Shown here: in pieces, positions 33,684-41,120 of the stretch
How positions within the stretch are numbered: position 1 is the stretch's first letter
Layout of the letters: each line of letters begins with the position of its first letter
Source of the DNA: JAAXKN01 sp050258815
Lineage (GTDB): Bacteria; Bacteroidota; Ignavibacteria; Ignavibacteriales; SURF-24
Length of the DNA: 47,217 bases
Reading direction: 5' to 3'
NCBI GenBank assembly: GCA_050258815.1
Contig: JBLMZM010000259.1
Coordinates: 1-47,217, forward strand
The notes under the pieces: generated by a model
The model's input: the letters and a program-made list of their open reading frames with translations, nothing else
Database searches by the model: none
Told to the model about the DNA's origin: nothing
Made by a program: the position numbers and the translations under genes

Positions 33684-35273
33684 TTAGCTGATAAATTCTG
33701 CCGTAATATCCTTGCCGGTTTTTGCCGAGACAAACTGGAATGTAGCGGGGTTGAAATTTTCCTCCTCTACCAGCTTAATCTTAACAAAATACTTGAATTG
33801 CAGTTTGGTTATCGTTTTAATTTTCCCATCTCTTAATTTTATCCCCAGTGAAGGGTGTACATTAAGTATAAGGAATCTTTCCGTCGACTGGCTCCTGAAT
33901 CTCTTCAGCCATACCTCAATCTCGTGCAGGAGATTTGATTTTTTGGTCAACAGGCCGGTGCCCAGGCAGAAAGGACATACTTCGTTCATTGTATGCAGTA
34001 TGTTTTCCCTGATACGCTGGCGTGTAATCTGAATCAGGCCGAAATCTGTCATCGGCAGTACAGAAACTTTAGCCCTGTCTTTACGGAATTCTTTCTTAAG
34101 CTCATCGTAGATCTTTTTGCGGTTCTTTTCGTCCTCCAGATCAATAAAATCACAAACAATCAGTCCCCCGATATCCCTGAGGCGCAGCTGTCTGGCAACT
34201 TCACGCGCTGCTTCCAGATCGGTCTTCAGTGAATTCAGTTCCTGCTCTTTTTTGGCCGCATATCTTCCGCTGTTGACATCCACTACAACCATAGCTTCAG
34301 TATGTTCAATAATTATATAGCCGCCGCTTGGCAGGGCAACCTTTCGTCCCATCAGCGTTTTTATCTGTTCTTCAATCTTAAATGCCTCAAAGATTGACTG
34401 GTTTTCCTTGAAAAGTTCAATTTTATCTGCTAATGCAGGCTGAACCAGATGGACATAATTTTTAATCTGTTTGTACAGTTTCCTGGAATCGATGAATACC
34501 TTGGATACATCAGGCGTAAAAAGATCCCTTATTACGCTTGAGGTTGTGCTCAGATCCTGGTATAAAAGCGAGGGCGGTTTCTCAGTCTTAACGGCTGTCT
34601 GTATCTCTTCCCAGGTTTTAACCAGGTACTTCAGGTCATCTGAAAGCGACTCCTCGGACTGGTCCTTGGCTGCAGTGCGGATTATGAGTCCGCAATTATC
34701 AGGCAATATACCTTTAGCTATACTCTTCAGGCGCCTGCGCTCCTTGAATTCAGCTATCTTTTTAGATATACCAATCTTATTGTCGAATGGAAGCAAAACG
34801 CAAAACCTGCCCGGGAGGGAAATTGAGGAGGTAACCCGGACGCCTTTGTTACCCACCGGCTCCTTGGTTATCTGAATTAAAAGATCCTGCCCCTTGTGCA
34901 GTTTTGGAACAAACTGTTCTCTTCTTATCTGCTCTTCCACCTGTTGTGACTGACTGGTTCTGGCCGAAGCAGAGGTCTGGTCCGGGGAGAGCTCGTCATC
35001 CACGTCATCCAGATCATCATCAAGGATGCTTTGCAGCCCCTGCAGGCGGTCACCTATGTCAGAAAAATGCAAAAAGGCGTCGTGTTTCATTCCTATATCT
35101 ATGAATGCAGCCTTTATGCCGGGCAATATCCGTGCTACCTTGCCCAAATAGATATCTCCTACCATTCTCCTTTTCTCGGGATGGTCTACGAAGAAATCGA
35201 CTAAATTACCATCCTCGGTAATGGCCACACGGTTCTGTGACGAGGATGAATTAATTATTATTTCTTTATTCAT
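33684..35273 (-). CDS. rng: Ribonuclease G/E
   Basis: A 529-residue endoribonuclease of the RNase E/G family, which cuts single-stranded RNA in rRNA maturation and mRNA decay. The S1 domain covers ~38-130 ('GDIYLGKVARILPGIKAAFIDIGMKHDAFLH') and is split by an acidic insert. Catalytic Asp residues are in 'MVVVDVNSGRY' and 'GGLIVCDFIDLEDEKNRKKIY'; the zinc-link is CPFCLGTG. The long C-terminal scaffold of RNase E is absent, hence RNase G type. It follows dusB by 25 nt. Confidence 0.95.
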   Translation of the reverse strand: MNKEIIINSSSSQNRVAITEDGNLVDFFVDHPEKRRMVGDIYLGKVARILPGIKAAFIDIGMKHDAFLHFSDIGDRLQGLQSILDDDLDDVDDELSPDQTSASARTSQSQQVEEQIRREQFVPKLHKGQDLLIQITKEPVGNKGVRVTSSISLPGRFCVLLPFDNKIGISKKIAEFKERRRLKSIAKGILPDNCGLIIRTAAKDQSEESLSDDLKYLVKTWEEIQTAVKTEKPPSLLYQDLSTTSSVIRDLFTPDVSKVFIDSRKLYKQIKNYVHLVQPALADKIELFKENQSIFEAFKIEEQIKTLMGRKVALPSGGYIIIEHTEAMVVVDVNSGRYAAKKEQELNSLKTDLEAAREVARQLRLRDIGGLIVCDFIDLEDEKNRKKIYDELKKEFRKDRAKVSVLPMTDFGLIQITRQRIRENILHTMNEVCPFCLGTGLLTKKSNLLHEIEVWLKRFRSQSTERFLILNVHPSLGIKLRDGKIKTITKLQFKYFVKIKLVEEENFNPATFQFVSAKTGKDITAEFIS

Positions 35274-35298
35274 GTAAGTTTTTCATTTCTTTAATGAG

Positions 35299-36372
35299 CT
35301 ATTGATTATCTACCAGCTGCCATTTACTGTCATTCATCCAGAAGAGAACCCGTTCATTAAAACTTTTATTTATCTCTTCGAAATCCTCTTCAGGATAAAA
35401 ACCATTTTTTATCTTATTAACGTGTTCTTTGATATACTCTTCTACCAGATTTACCTCATTGAGAGAATAGATCTTATCAATAAAAGCAGATATCCCGTTA
35501 AAAAACCTAAAATACCAAACCAGATATTTTCTGGCCTTTTTGATGCCCTGTAACTGACCCGAGTCCTTAATCTGTAACTCAAAATGGTGCAGGGCAGCAG
35601 CAGCAACTTCATCTGCCGTGGGTCTTCCCGGATCATTGCCGGTACTCAAAATAGAATTTAATCTGTTAAAAATAAAGGGGTTGCCTAGTGCTCCTCTGGC
35701 TAAAAATACAGAATCACAACCGGTTTCACGGATCATCCTGATGCAATCCTCGGCATGGAAGAGCGAACCATTTCCAACTACCGGAATTGAAACCGACTCC
35801 TTGACCTTTTTGATCCAGCTCCAGTCGGGCTCGTTCTTGTAGGAATCTGCCCTGTACCTGCCGTGTACGGTAACCATTGAGGCTCCGTTGTCCTCAATTA
35901 TTTTAGCATTACGCAGGACTGAAATGTGCTGCTTGTCGCGCCCAAGCCGGATCTTTACAGAAACCGGGATATCTCCGGCAGCATCTACCATTGTTCTAAC
36001 CAGTTTAGCCAGCAGGCCGGGATCATCCAGAATGCTGGAGCCCATACCAAACCGGCATACGTTAGGGACCGAACATCCGCAGTTCAGGTCAATGACATCC
36101 GGTTTGAGGGATTTAATTTCCTGTATGGCTTTTCCTATGTATTCGGGATTGTTACCAAGCAGCTGTATGCCAATGGGTTTTTCGTTCTTATTAAAGGCAA
36201 GGACTTTAAGAGTGGAAAAGGCATTTTCGATCACGCCTTTAGCGCTTATCATTTGGGTAAATGTAAGCCCGGCACCATACTCACGGCAGATTTGTCTGAA
36301 GGGTGCATCTGATACCTCTGCCATAGGTGCTAGTATAGCTTTTTGTCCTAAGTCTAAATTTCCAATTTTCAT
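35299..36372 (-). CDS. dusB: tRNA-dihydrouridine synthase (DusB family)
   Basis: From ATG 36372 the enzyme has 357 residues. It reduces uridines in tRNA using FMN. I reject the first ATG of the frame (36426) because it lies inside the pnp terminator hairpin and the next (36408) follows its U-run. 'KAILAPMAEVSDAPFRQICREYGAGLTFTQMISA' opens the barrel, and 'DLNCGCSVPNVCRFGMGSSIL' holds the catalytic Cys, though the common Pro-x-x-Lys after it reads Ser-Val-Pro-Asn. 'TVHGRYRADSY' and 'VVGNGSL' fit FMN binding. It starts the dusB-rng pair; read-through from pnp or a weak local promoter must supply it. Confidence 0.93.
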   Translation of the reverse strand: MKIGNLDLGQKAILAPMAEVSDAPFRQICREYGAGLTFTQMISAKGVIENAFSTLKVLAFNKNEKPIGIQLLGNNPEYIGKAIQEIKSLKPDVIDLNCGCSVPNVCRFGMGSSILDDPGLLAKLVRTMVDAAGDIPVSVKIRLGRDKQHISVLRNAKIIEDNGASMVTVHGRYRADSYKNEPDWSWIKKVKESVSIPVVGNGSLFHAEDCIRMIRETGCDSVFLARGALGNPFIFNRLNSILSTGNDPGRPTADEVAAAALHHFELQIKDSGQLQGIKKARKYLVWYFRFFNGISAFIDKIYSLNEVNLVEEYIKEHVNKIKNGFYPEEDFEEINKSFNERVLFWMNDSKWQLVDNQ

Positions 36373-36408
36373 TACTTCAACATTTCTGAGCCTGGCAAAC
36401 CCGTTCAT

Positions 36409-36449
36409 AAAAAAATAGAGAGACATCCAAAACCGGAGTGTCTCTCTAT
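36409..36449 (-). terminator. Intrinsic terminator of the rimP-pnp operon
   Basis: ATAGAGAGACA (36415-36425) and TGTCTCTCTAT (36439-36449) form a perfect 11-bp stem around a 13-nt loop that can add three more pairs. Seven T follow on the minus strand. The hairpin begins 7 nt past the pnp stop, closing the eight-gene operon. Confidence 0.93.
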
Positions 36450-36456
36450 AGAGATT

Positions 36457-38553
36457 TTAATGATTTTCTACCGGTTTATCGCTTAGCAGTGCCTTGCGGC
36501 TCAGGCTAAATTTACCGTTTTCAATCTTAATTAATTTTACTTTTACAGCATCACCCTCTTTCAGAACGTCTGTTACCTTATCTATTTTCCTGTTCTCAAT
36601 CTGAGAGATATGCAGCAGACCTTCCTTACCAGGAAGTATTTCGACAAAAGCTCCAAAATCCATGATTTTGATCACCTTGCCGTCATATATTTCACCGACT
36701 TCCGGTGTTGCAGTTAAAAGTTTAATGTGTTCTTTACATTTCTTGGCCGATTCACTGTTGGCAGAAGCTATGTTGACGGTTCCGTCTTCCTCGATATTTA
36801 TATCAACACCATACTGTTTCTGCAGACCCTGGACAGTTTTACCTCCAGGACCAATGAGCAGTCCGATCTGATCAGTCTGGATCTTAATTGTGATCAGGCT
36901 GGGAGCATAGGGTGATATTGTTTCTTTGGGGGTATTAATAGCTTCATTCATGATAGAAAGAATGTGAATTCTGCCTTCTTTTGCCTGCTTAAGAGCGGTT
37001 TCCATGATATCAAAGGAAATTCCCTGAATCTTGATATCCATCTGGATTGCAGTAATTCCCTCTGAAGATCCGGCTACCTTAAAGTCCATGTCGCCTAAAT
37101 GATCCTCATTTCCCAGAATGTCTGAAAGCACAACAAATTTGTCGGCTTCTTTGACAAGTCCCATTGCAATACCTGCAATTGGTTTTGAGATTGGCACGCC
37201 GCCATCCATCAGAGCCAGGGATCCGGCACATACAGTTGCCATTGAAGATGAGCCGTTGGATTCCAATATATCCGAATTAAGGCGTATTGTATAGGGGAAG
37301 GATGCCTCAGAAGGTACGACTTTCTTCAGGGCTCTTTCTGCCAGGTGACCGTGACCCACTTCTCTTCTGCCGACGCCGGACATTCTGCCAACTTCGCCTA
37401 CTGAAAACGGCGGGAAATTATAATGGAGCAGGAATTTCTTTGTATATTCTTCCTGCAGGCCATCAATGATCTGCTCATCGTTCTTTGTTCCGAGTGTCAG
37501 TGTTGTCAGGCTCTGTGTTTCACCGCGCGTAAAGAGTGATGAACCGTGCGTCCTGGGCAATACTCCCAGTTCAACGCTGATAGGTCTGATTTGTCTGGTA
37601 TTTCTGCCGTCAAGACGCAGACCCTCTTCCAGTATCCTTTTACGCATGAGCTCTTTTTCGATATCATGCAATATCTCTTTAATAACTGATTCCTGCTCGG
37701 GATACTTTTCTTTCAAAGCCTCGAGAACCTGAGCGTTCAGCTCCTTGTTCTTGTCAGAACGTTCTTCTTTTTTAAGCACTGTCGAAACCAGCACGGCATA
37801 TTTATCGTAGGCCAGCTGTTTAACGTCGTTAAGGAGGTTTTCATCAATAACCTTTTCCACAACAACTCTTTTTGGCTTGCCTGCTTCTTCACGGAGTTCG
37901 ATCTGAGCCTGAATAATTTTTTTGATGTATTCGTGCGCGAACTTCAGAGCCTCAAGCAGTTCAGCTTCGCTAAGCTCATTAGATTCACCCTCGACCATCA
38001 TAATTGAATCTGCAGTTCCCGCCACAATAATTTCCAGATCGCTTTGTGCAATCTGCTGGTGTGTTGGGTTAATGATCATTTCACCATTGATTCTGCTTAC
38101 TCTTACTTCGCCAATTGGTTCTAGAAAAGGTATATCAGATACTGTAAGGGCAGCTGAAGCTGCAATAGCAGCCAGGACGTCAGGATCATTTTCACCGTCA
38201 AACGAATAAACAAAAGCAACTACCTGTGTTTCATTCTTGAATGCTTTTGCGAATAAAGGGCGGATAGGCCTGTCAATCAAACGTGCGCTCAGTATTTCCT
38301 TTTCTGAAGGTTTTCCTTCTCTCTTAAAAAAACCACCGGGTATTTTACCGGCAGCAGAAGATTTTTCTCTATACTCAACAGAAAGAGGGAAAAAATCCTG
38401 ATCCGCTTTAGCTTCTTCGGCTGCTACGGCACTTACAAGCACCATAGTATCGCCATAACGGGCCATAACGGCACCATTTGCCTGTTTAGCAAATCTGCCG
38501 GTTTCCAACGATAAAATTTTTCCGCCTATTTCAACTTCTTTTTTGTATACCAT
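36457..38553 (-). CDS. pnp: Polynucleotide phosphorylase
   Basis: A 698-residue 3'-5' exoribonuclease that uses phosphate, part of RNA decay. Two RNase PH domains flank a helical linker. The first starts 'LETGRFAKQANGAVMARYGDTMVLVSAV' and the second '...RTHGSSLFTRGETQSLTTLTLGTKNDEQ'. 'GILPGKEGLLHISQI' is the S1 domain and 'IQTDQIGLLIGPGGKTVQGL' the KH domain. It follows rpsO by 12 nt, the usual rpsO-pnp pairing, and ends at a strong terminator. Confidence 0.98.
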   Translation of the reverse strand: MVYKKEVEIGGKILSLETGRFAKQANGAVMARYGDTMVLVSAVAAEEAKADQDFFPLSVEYREKSSAAGKIPGGFFKREGKPSEKEILSARLIDRPIRPLFAKAFKNETQVVAFVYSFDGENDPDVLAAIAASAALTVSDIPFLEPIGEVRVSRINGEMIINPTHQQIAQSDLEIIVAGTADSIMMVEGESNELSEAELLEALKFAHEYIKKIIQAQIELREEAGKPKRVVVEKVIDENLLNDVKQLAYDKYAVLVSTVLKKEERSDKNKELNAQVLEALKEKYPEQESVIKEILHDIEKELMRKRILEEGLRLDGRNTRQIRPISVELGVLPRTHGSSLFTRGETQSLTTLTLGTKNDEQIIDGLQEEYTKKFLLHYNFPPFSVGEVGRMSGVGRREVGHGHLAERALKKVVPSEASFPYTIRLNSDILESNGSSSMATVCAGSLALMDGGVPISKPIAGIAMGLVKEADKFVVLSDILGNEDHLGDMDFKVAGSSEGITAIQMDIKIQGISFDIMETALKQAKEGRIHILSIMNEAINTPKETISPYAPSLITIKIQTDQIGLLIGPGGKTVQGLQKQYGVDINIEEDGTVNIASANSESAKKCKEHIKLLTATPEVGEIYDGKVIKIMDFGAFVEILPGKEGLLHISQIENRKIDKVTDVLKEGDAVKVKLIKIENGKFSLSRKALLSDKPVENH

Positions 38554-38565
38554 TATTTAAAAACC

Positions 38566-38835
38566 TTACTTTCTAATATTTAATTCTTTAATTATTGTTC
38601 TATACCTGTTAATGTCTTTAGCTGCAAGATAATCCAGCAATCTGCGTCTTTTACCAACCAGCATCATGAGGCCACGGCGTGAATGGTGATCCTTTTTGTG
38701 CTCGCTGAAGTGACCGGTCAGATCATTGATCCTCCTTGTTAAAATTGCAATCTGAACCTCGGCTGTACCGCTGTCTTTTTCATTTTTACCATATTTCTTG
38801 ATAAGTTCAAGTTTTTCTGCATTTGTAATTGACAT
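38566..38835 (-). CDS. rpsO: 30S ribosomal protein S15
   Basis: An 89-residue 16S-binding protein. I set the start at ATG 38835 so that it begins MSITNAEKLELIKKYG; this gives the standard S15 length, whereas the longer frame adds 15 unrelated residues. 'TAEVQIAILTRRINDLTGHFSEHKKDHHSRRGLMMLVGKRRRLLDYL' is diagnostic. It sits between ribF and pnp. Confidence 0.97.
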   Translation of the reverse strand: MSITNAEKLELIKKYGKNEKDSGTAEVQIAILTRRINDLTGHFSEHKKDHHSRRGLMMLVGKRRRLLDYLAAKDINRYRTIIKELNIRK

Positions 38836-38886
38836 TACTGTTTTACTCCATTTAGTTTTACGATATAACCCCAGAACCAACCGGGA

Positions 38887-39828
38887 TTAATTATTTAAGT
38901 TATCTATGAAATCTAAAGCTATTCGCTTATCTGTCTCAATCTGTTCAACAAGTTCTTCCCTGGAAGAAAATTTCTTTTCGTCTCTCAGTTTCTGAAGCAC
39001 CCTGACGGTAACTTCCTCATTATATATGTTTTTATTAAAACTAAAAATATAAACTTCAATGACCAACTCTACCGTATCGCCGAAAGTCGGGCGCATTCCG
39101 ATATTCATAAGTCCGAAATGAGTACTGTTGTTGACTATAAATTCTACTATATAAACTCCTCTGGGCGGAATGAGTTTTTGTGCATTCTGGGGTGCCACAT
39201 TTGCAGTAGGGAAGCCCAGCGTCCTGCCTCTCATCGCACCTTGAATTACCTTCCCCCTAAATGAATACTTCCGGCCCAGGTACCTGTTGGCCTTTTCAAT
39301 ATTGCCTTCGGCAATGGCCTGCCTTATCTTTGTGCTGCTTACAGGATCTTCATTAATCTTAACGGCCTGAACAGGAGTAACGTCAAAAGCAAACGTATGC
39401 CCGAGACCGATAAGTTTATTTTCGTCCCCGTCCCTGTTCTTACCCAGACGGTGATCGTGCCCGATAACCAGCTCTGAAATACCTGTTTTTTCGACGATAT
39501 AATTCACTAAGAAATCTTCGTAAGTCAGTTTTGAGAATTCCGGAGTAAAATTTATGACCAGTACATTCTCAATACCCGAATATTTCAGTAATTCCAGCTT
39601 CTCATCCAAAGTAGTAAGAAGTTTTAGCTCAAAGTCTCTGGATACTACACTGCGGGGGTGCGGTTCAAACGTAATGAGGTAACTTCTTCCTCCCCTGGCA
39701 GCCGCGCTATTGACGGCCTGAGTAACAATTTGCTGGTGGCCGACATGGAACCCATCAAATGTCCCGATCGTAATAACAGTATTTTTTTCTTTTGTAACCT
39801 GGGTTATATCGTCAAATATATTCATCAA
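38887..39828 (-). CDS. ribF: Bifunctional riboflavin kinase / FAD synthetase
   Basis: A 313-residue enzyme that makes FMN and FAD from riboflavin. The nucleotidyltransferase half has TIGTFDGFHVGHQQIV near residue 21-36 and 'SSTKIRQAIAEGNIEKANRYLGR'. The kinase half (~185-305) begins 'GKVIQGAMRGRTLGFPTANV'. ATG codons at 39828 and 39825 are adjacent. It sits in the operon between truB (82 nt) and rpsO (51 nt). Confidence 0.96.
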   Translation of the reverse strand: MMNIFDDITQVTKEKNTVITIGTFDGFHVGHQQIVTQAVNSAAARGGRSYLITFEPHPRSVVSRDFELKLLTTLDEKLELLKYSGIENVLVINFTPEFSKLTYEDFLVNYIVEKTGISELVIGHDHRLGKNRDGDENKLIGLGHTFAFDVTPVQAVKINEDPVSSTKIRQAIAEGNIEKANRYLGRKYSFRGKVIQGAMRGRTLGFPTANVAPQNAQKLIPPRGVYIVEFIVNNSTHFGLMNIGMRPTFGDTVELVIEVYIFSFNKNIYNEEVTVRVLQKLRDEKKFSSREELVEQIETDKRIALDFIDNLNN

Positions 39829-39910
39829 ATAGAATTCTAAAACAAAAGTAAATAAATATAAGCTTTTTTTAACTTAAAATAAACCGAAGCAGTTATCCAT
39901 GCCCCTGTTG

Positions 39911-40645
39911 TTACTCCTTAGTGCAGGAGAAATTACTTTGAGCAAAAGTCTCGAATTCATCCATTGTAAAGGCATTTTCAACCCTGTGGGAACCAATTCT
40001 GGTTCTCCTTAAGGCGCTCAGATAGCCTCCGCAGCCCAGCTCTTCTCCGAAATCATGGGCAATTACCCTGATATAGGTGCCTTTGGAACAGGTAATCTCG
40101 AAATGCACGTCAGGAAGCTCAATCTTAGTAATATTGAATTGATAAATTGTGATTTTCCGGGGCTCTCTTTTTAGCTCTATTCCCTTGCGGGCATATTTGT
40201 AAAGGGATTTACCCTTGAATTTGACGGCTGAATACATGGGAGGGACCTGCATAATTTCGCCCAGAAACAGGTCTCTTACCCTCCGGATATCACTTTCAGT
40301 TATTCCTTCAATACCCTTCTCTTCGACAAAGTCCGTCTCGGAATCCATAGAGGGGGTAGTCTTTCCCAGCGTAATAATTCCAGTATAAGTCTTTTCAAGA
40401 TCCTGGAAGGAACTGATTTCCTTGGTCCTTTTTCCGGTACAAATTATCAGCAACCCTGTAGCCCTCGGGTCCAAAGTGCCGGCATGCCCGGCTTTTTTAA
40501 TGCCTGCTGCCTTCCTGATCTTGTAAATTACATTGAAAGAAGTCTTATACAGTGATTTATCAATTAATATGACTTCGCCCTTGTTAAAATCAATGCCAGA
40601 AGTATCAGTCGTTTCCTTGGTAATCATCTCTGGTCTTGTCATCAT
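39911..40645 (-). CDS. truB: tRNA pseudouridine(55) synthase
   Basis: A 244-residue enzyme that converts U55 of tRNAs to pseudouridine. The catalytic Asp is in 'GHAGTLDPRATGLLIICTGKRTKEI' (residues ~53-77), and 'YTGIITLGKTTPSMDSETD' follows. The frame overlaps the rbfA end by 41 nt; the starts at 40645, 40642 and 40627 are all possible, the last being the start of a more typical N-terminus. Length is on the short side because the PUA-like tail is small. Confidence 0.95.
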   Translation of the reverse strand: MMTRPEMITKETTDTSGIDFNKGEVILIDKSLYKTSFNVIYKIRKAAGIKKAGHAGTLDPRATGLLIICTGKRTKEISSFQDLEKTYTGIITLGKTTPSMDSETDFVEEKGIEGITESDIRRVRDLFLGEIMQVPPMYSAVKFKGKSLYKYARKGIELKREPRKITIYQFNITKIELPDVHFEITCSKGTYIRVIAHDFGEELGCGGYLSALRRTRIGSHRVENAFTMDEFETFAQSNFSCTKE

Positions 40646-40979
40646 CCTTGTGAATCTTTTTCAGCAGGTCTTCTATCCTTTCCACATGATCGGTAGTATC
40701 ATCGATATAGAAGTCAAGCTCCGGAATAAATTTCATTTTTATCTTATGAGCCAGCTCAGCCCTTATCAGTCCCTTAATCTCATTGATTCTGTTAAGAACC
40801 GTCTGGCGGTTATTCTTCTCAAGGACTGAAAAATAGATCTTGGCTATTTTAAGGTCAGGACTAACTTTAACGTTAGTAATTGTTATAAACCCAATGGAAG
40901 GATCTTTAAGCTTGTAAAGAAATATCCAGCTTATTTCTTCCTGGATCAAACGAGAAACTTTATCTTTACGGTACGACAT
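40605..40979 (-). CDS. rbfA: Ribosome-binding factor A
   Basis: A 124-residue KH-fold protein that helps late 16S rRNA maturation. 'MSYRKDKVSRLIQEEISWIFLYKLKDPSIGFITITNVKVSPDLKIAKIYFSV' and the end 'RAELAHKIKMKFIPELDFYIDDTTDHVERIEDLL' match RbfA. It overlaps truB, as in many operons. The 141-nt gap before it, after infB, carries the candidate RNA structure 41033-41097. Confidence 0.95.
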   Translation of the reverse strand: MSYRKDKVSRLIQEEISWIFLYKLKDPSIGFITITNVKVSPDLKIAKIYFSVLEKNNRQTVLNRINEIKGLIRAELAHKIKMKFIPELDFYIDDTTDHVERIEDLLKKIHKDDDKTRDDYQGND

Positions 40980-41032
40980 TTATCAAACTCACTTTCTATA
41001 GGTGTAAAATACTGAATGTCCAAAACAGAAAC

Positions 41033-41097
41033 AGCATTCCGGGCTGTGAAGCCCTGGGAAGCTAATCGCCCTGGAGCGCATCACTTCCCGGAACACT
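41033..41097 (-). ncRNA. Candidate three-way-junction RNA in the infB-rbfA gap
   Basis: On the transcript the element folds as follows. P1 is AGTGTTCCG/CGGAATGCT, 9 pairs with two G-U. P2 is GGAAG/CTTCC directly after P1, capped by CGCT-CCAG-GGCG. After a two-base linker comes P3, a GGGCT-TCAC-AGCCC hairpin. It is an RNA of 65 nt in the non-coding part. The G-U pairs would be A-C mismatches on the other strand, so the transcribed strand is favoured. It is 53 nt before rbfA and is followed by a U-rich run (TGTTTCTGTTTT). No named Rfam fold fits as far as I can see. Confidence 0.5.
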
Positions 41098-41120
41098 CAA
41101 TATTTATTTCCAAAATCTGC

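Noticed and set aside
41033..41097. Hammerhead ribozyme in the three-way junction
   Set aside because: The conserved core (CUGAUGA and GAAA) is absent at the junction.
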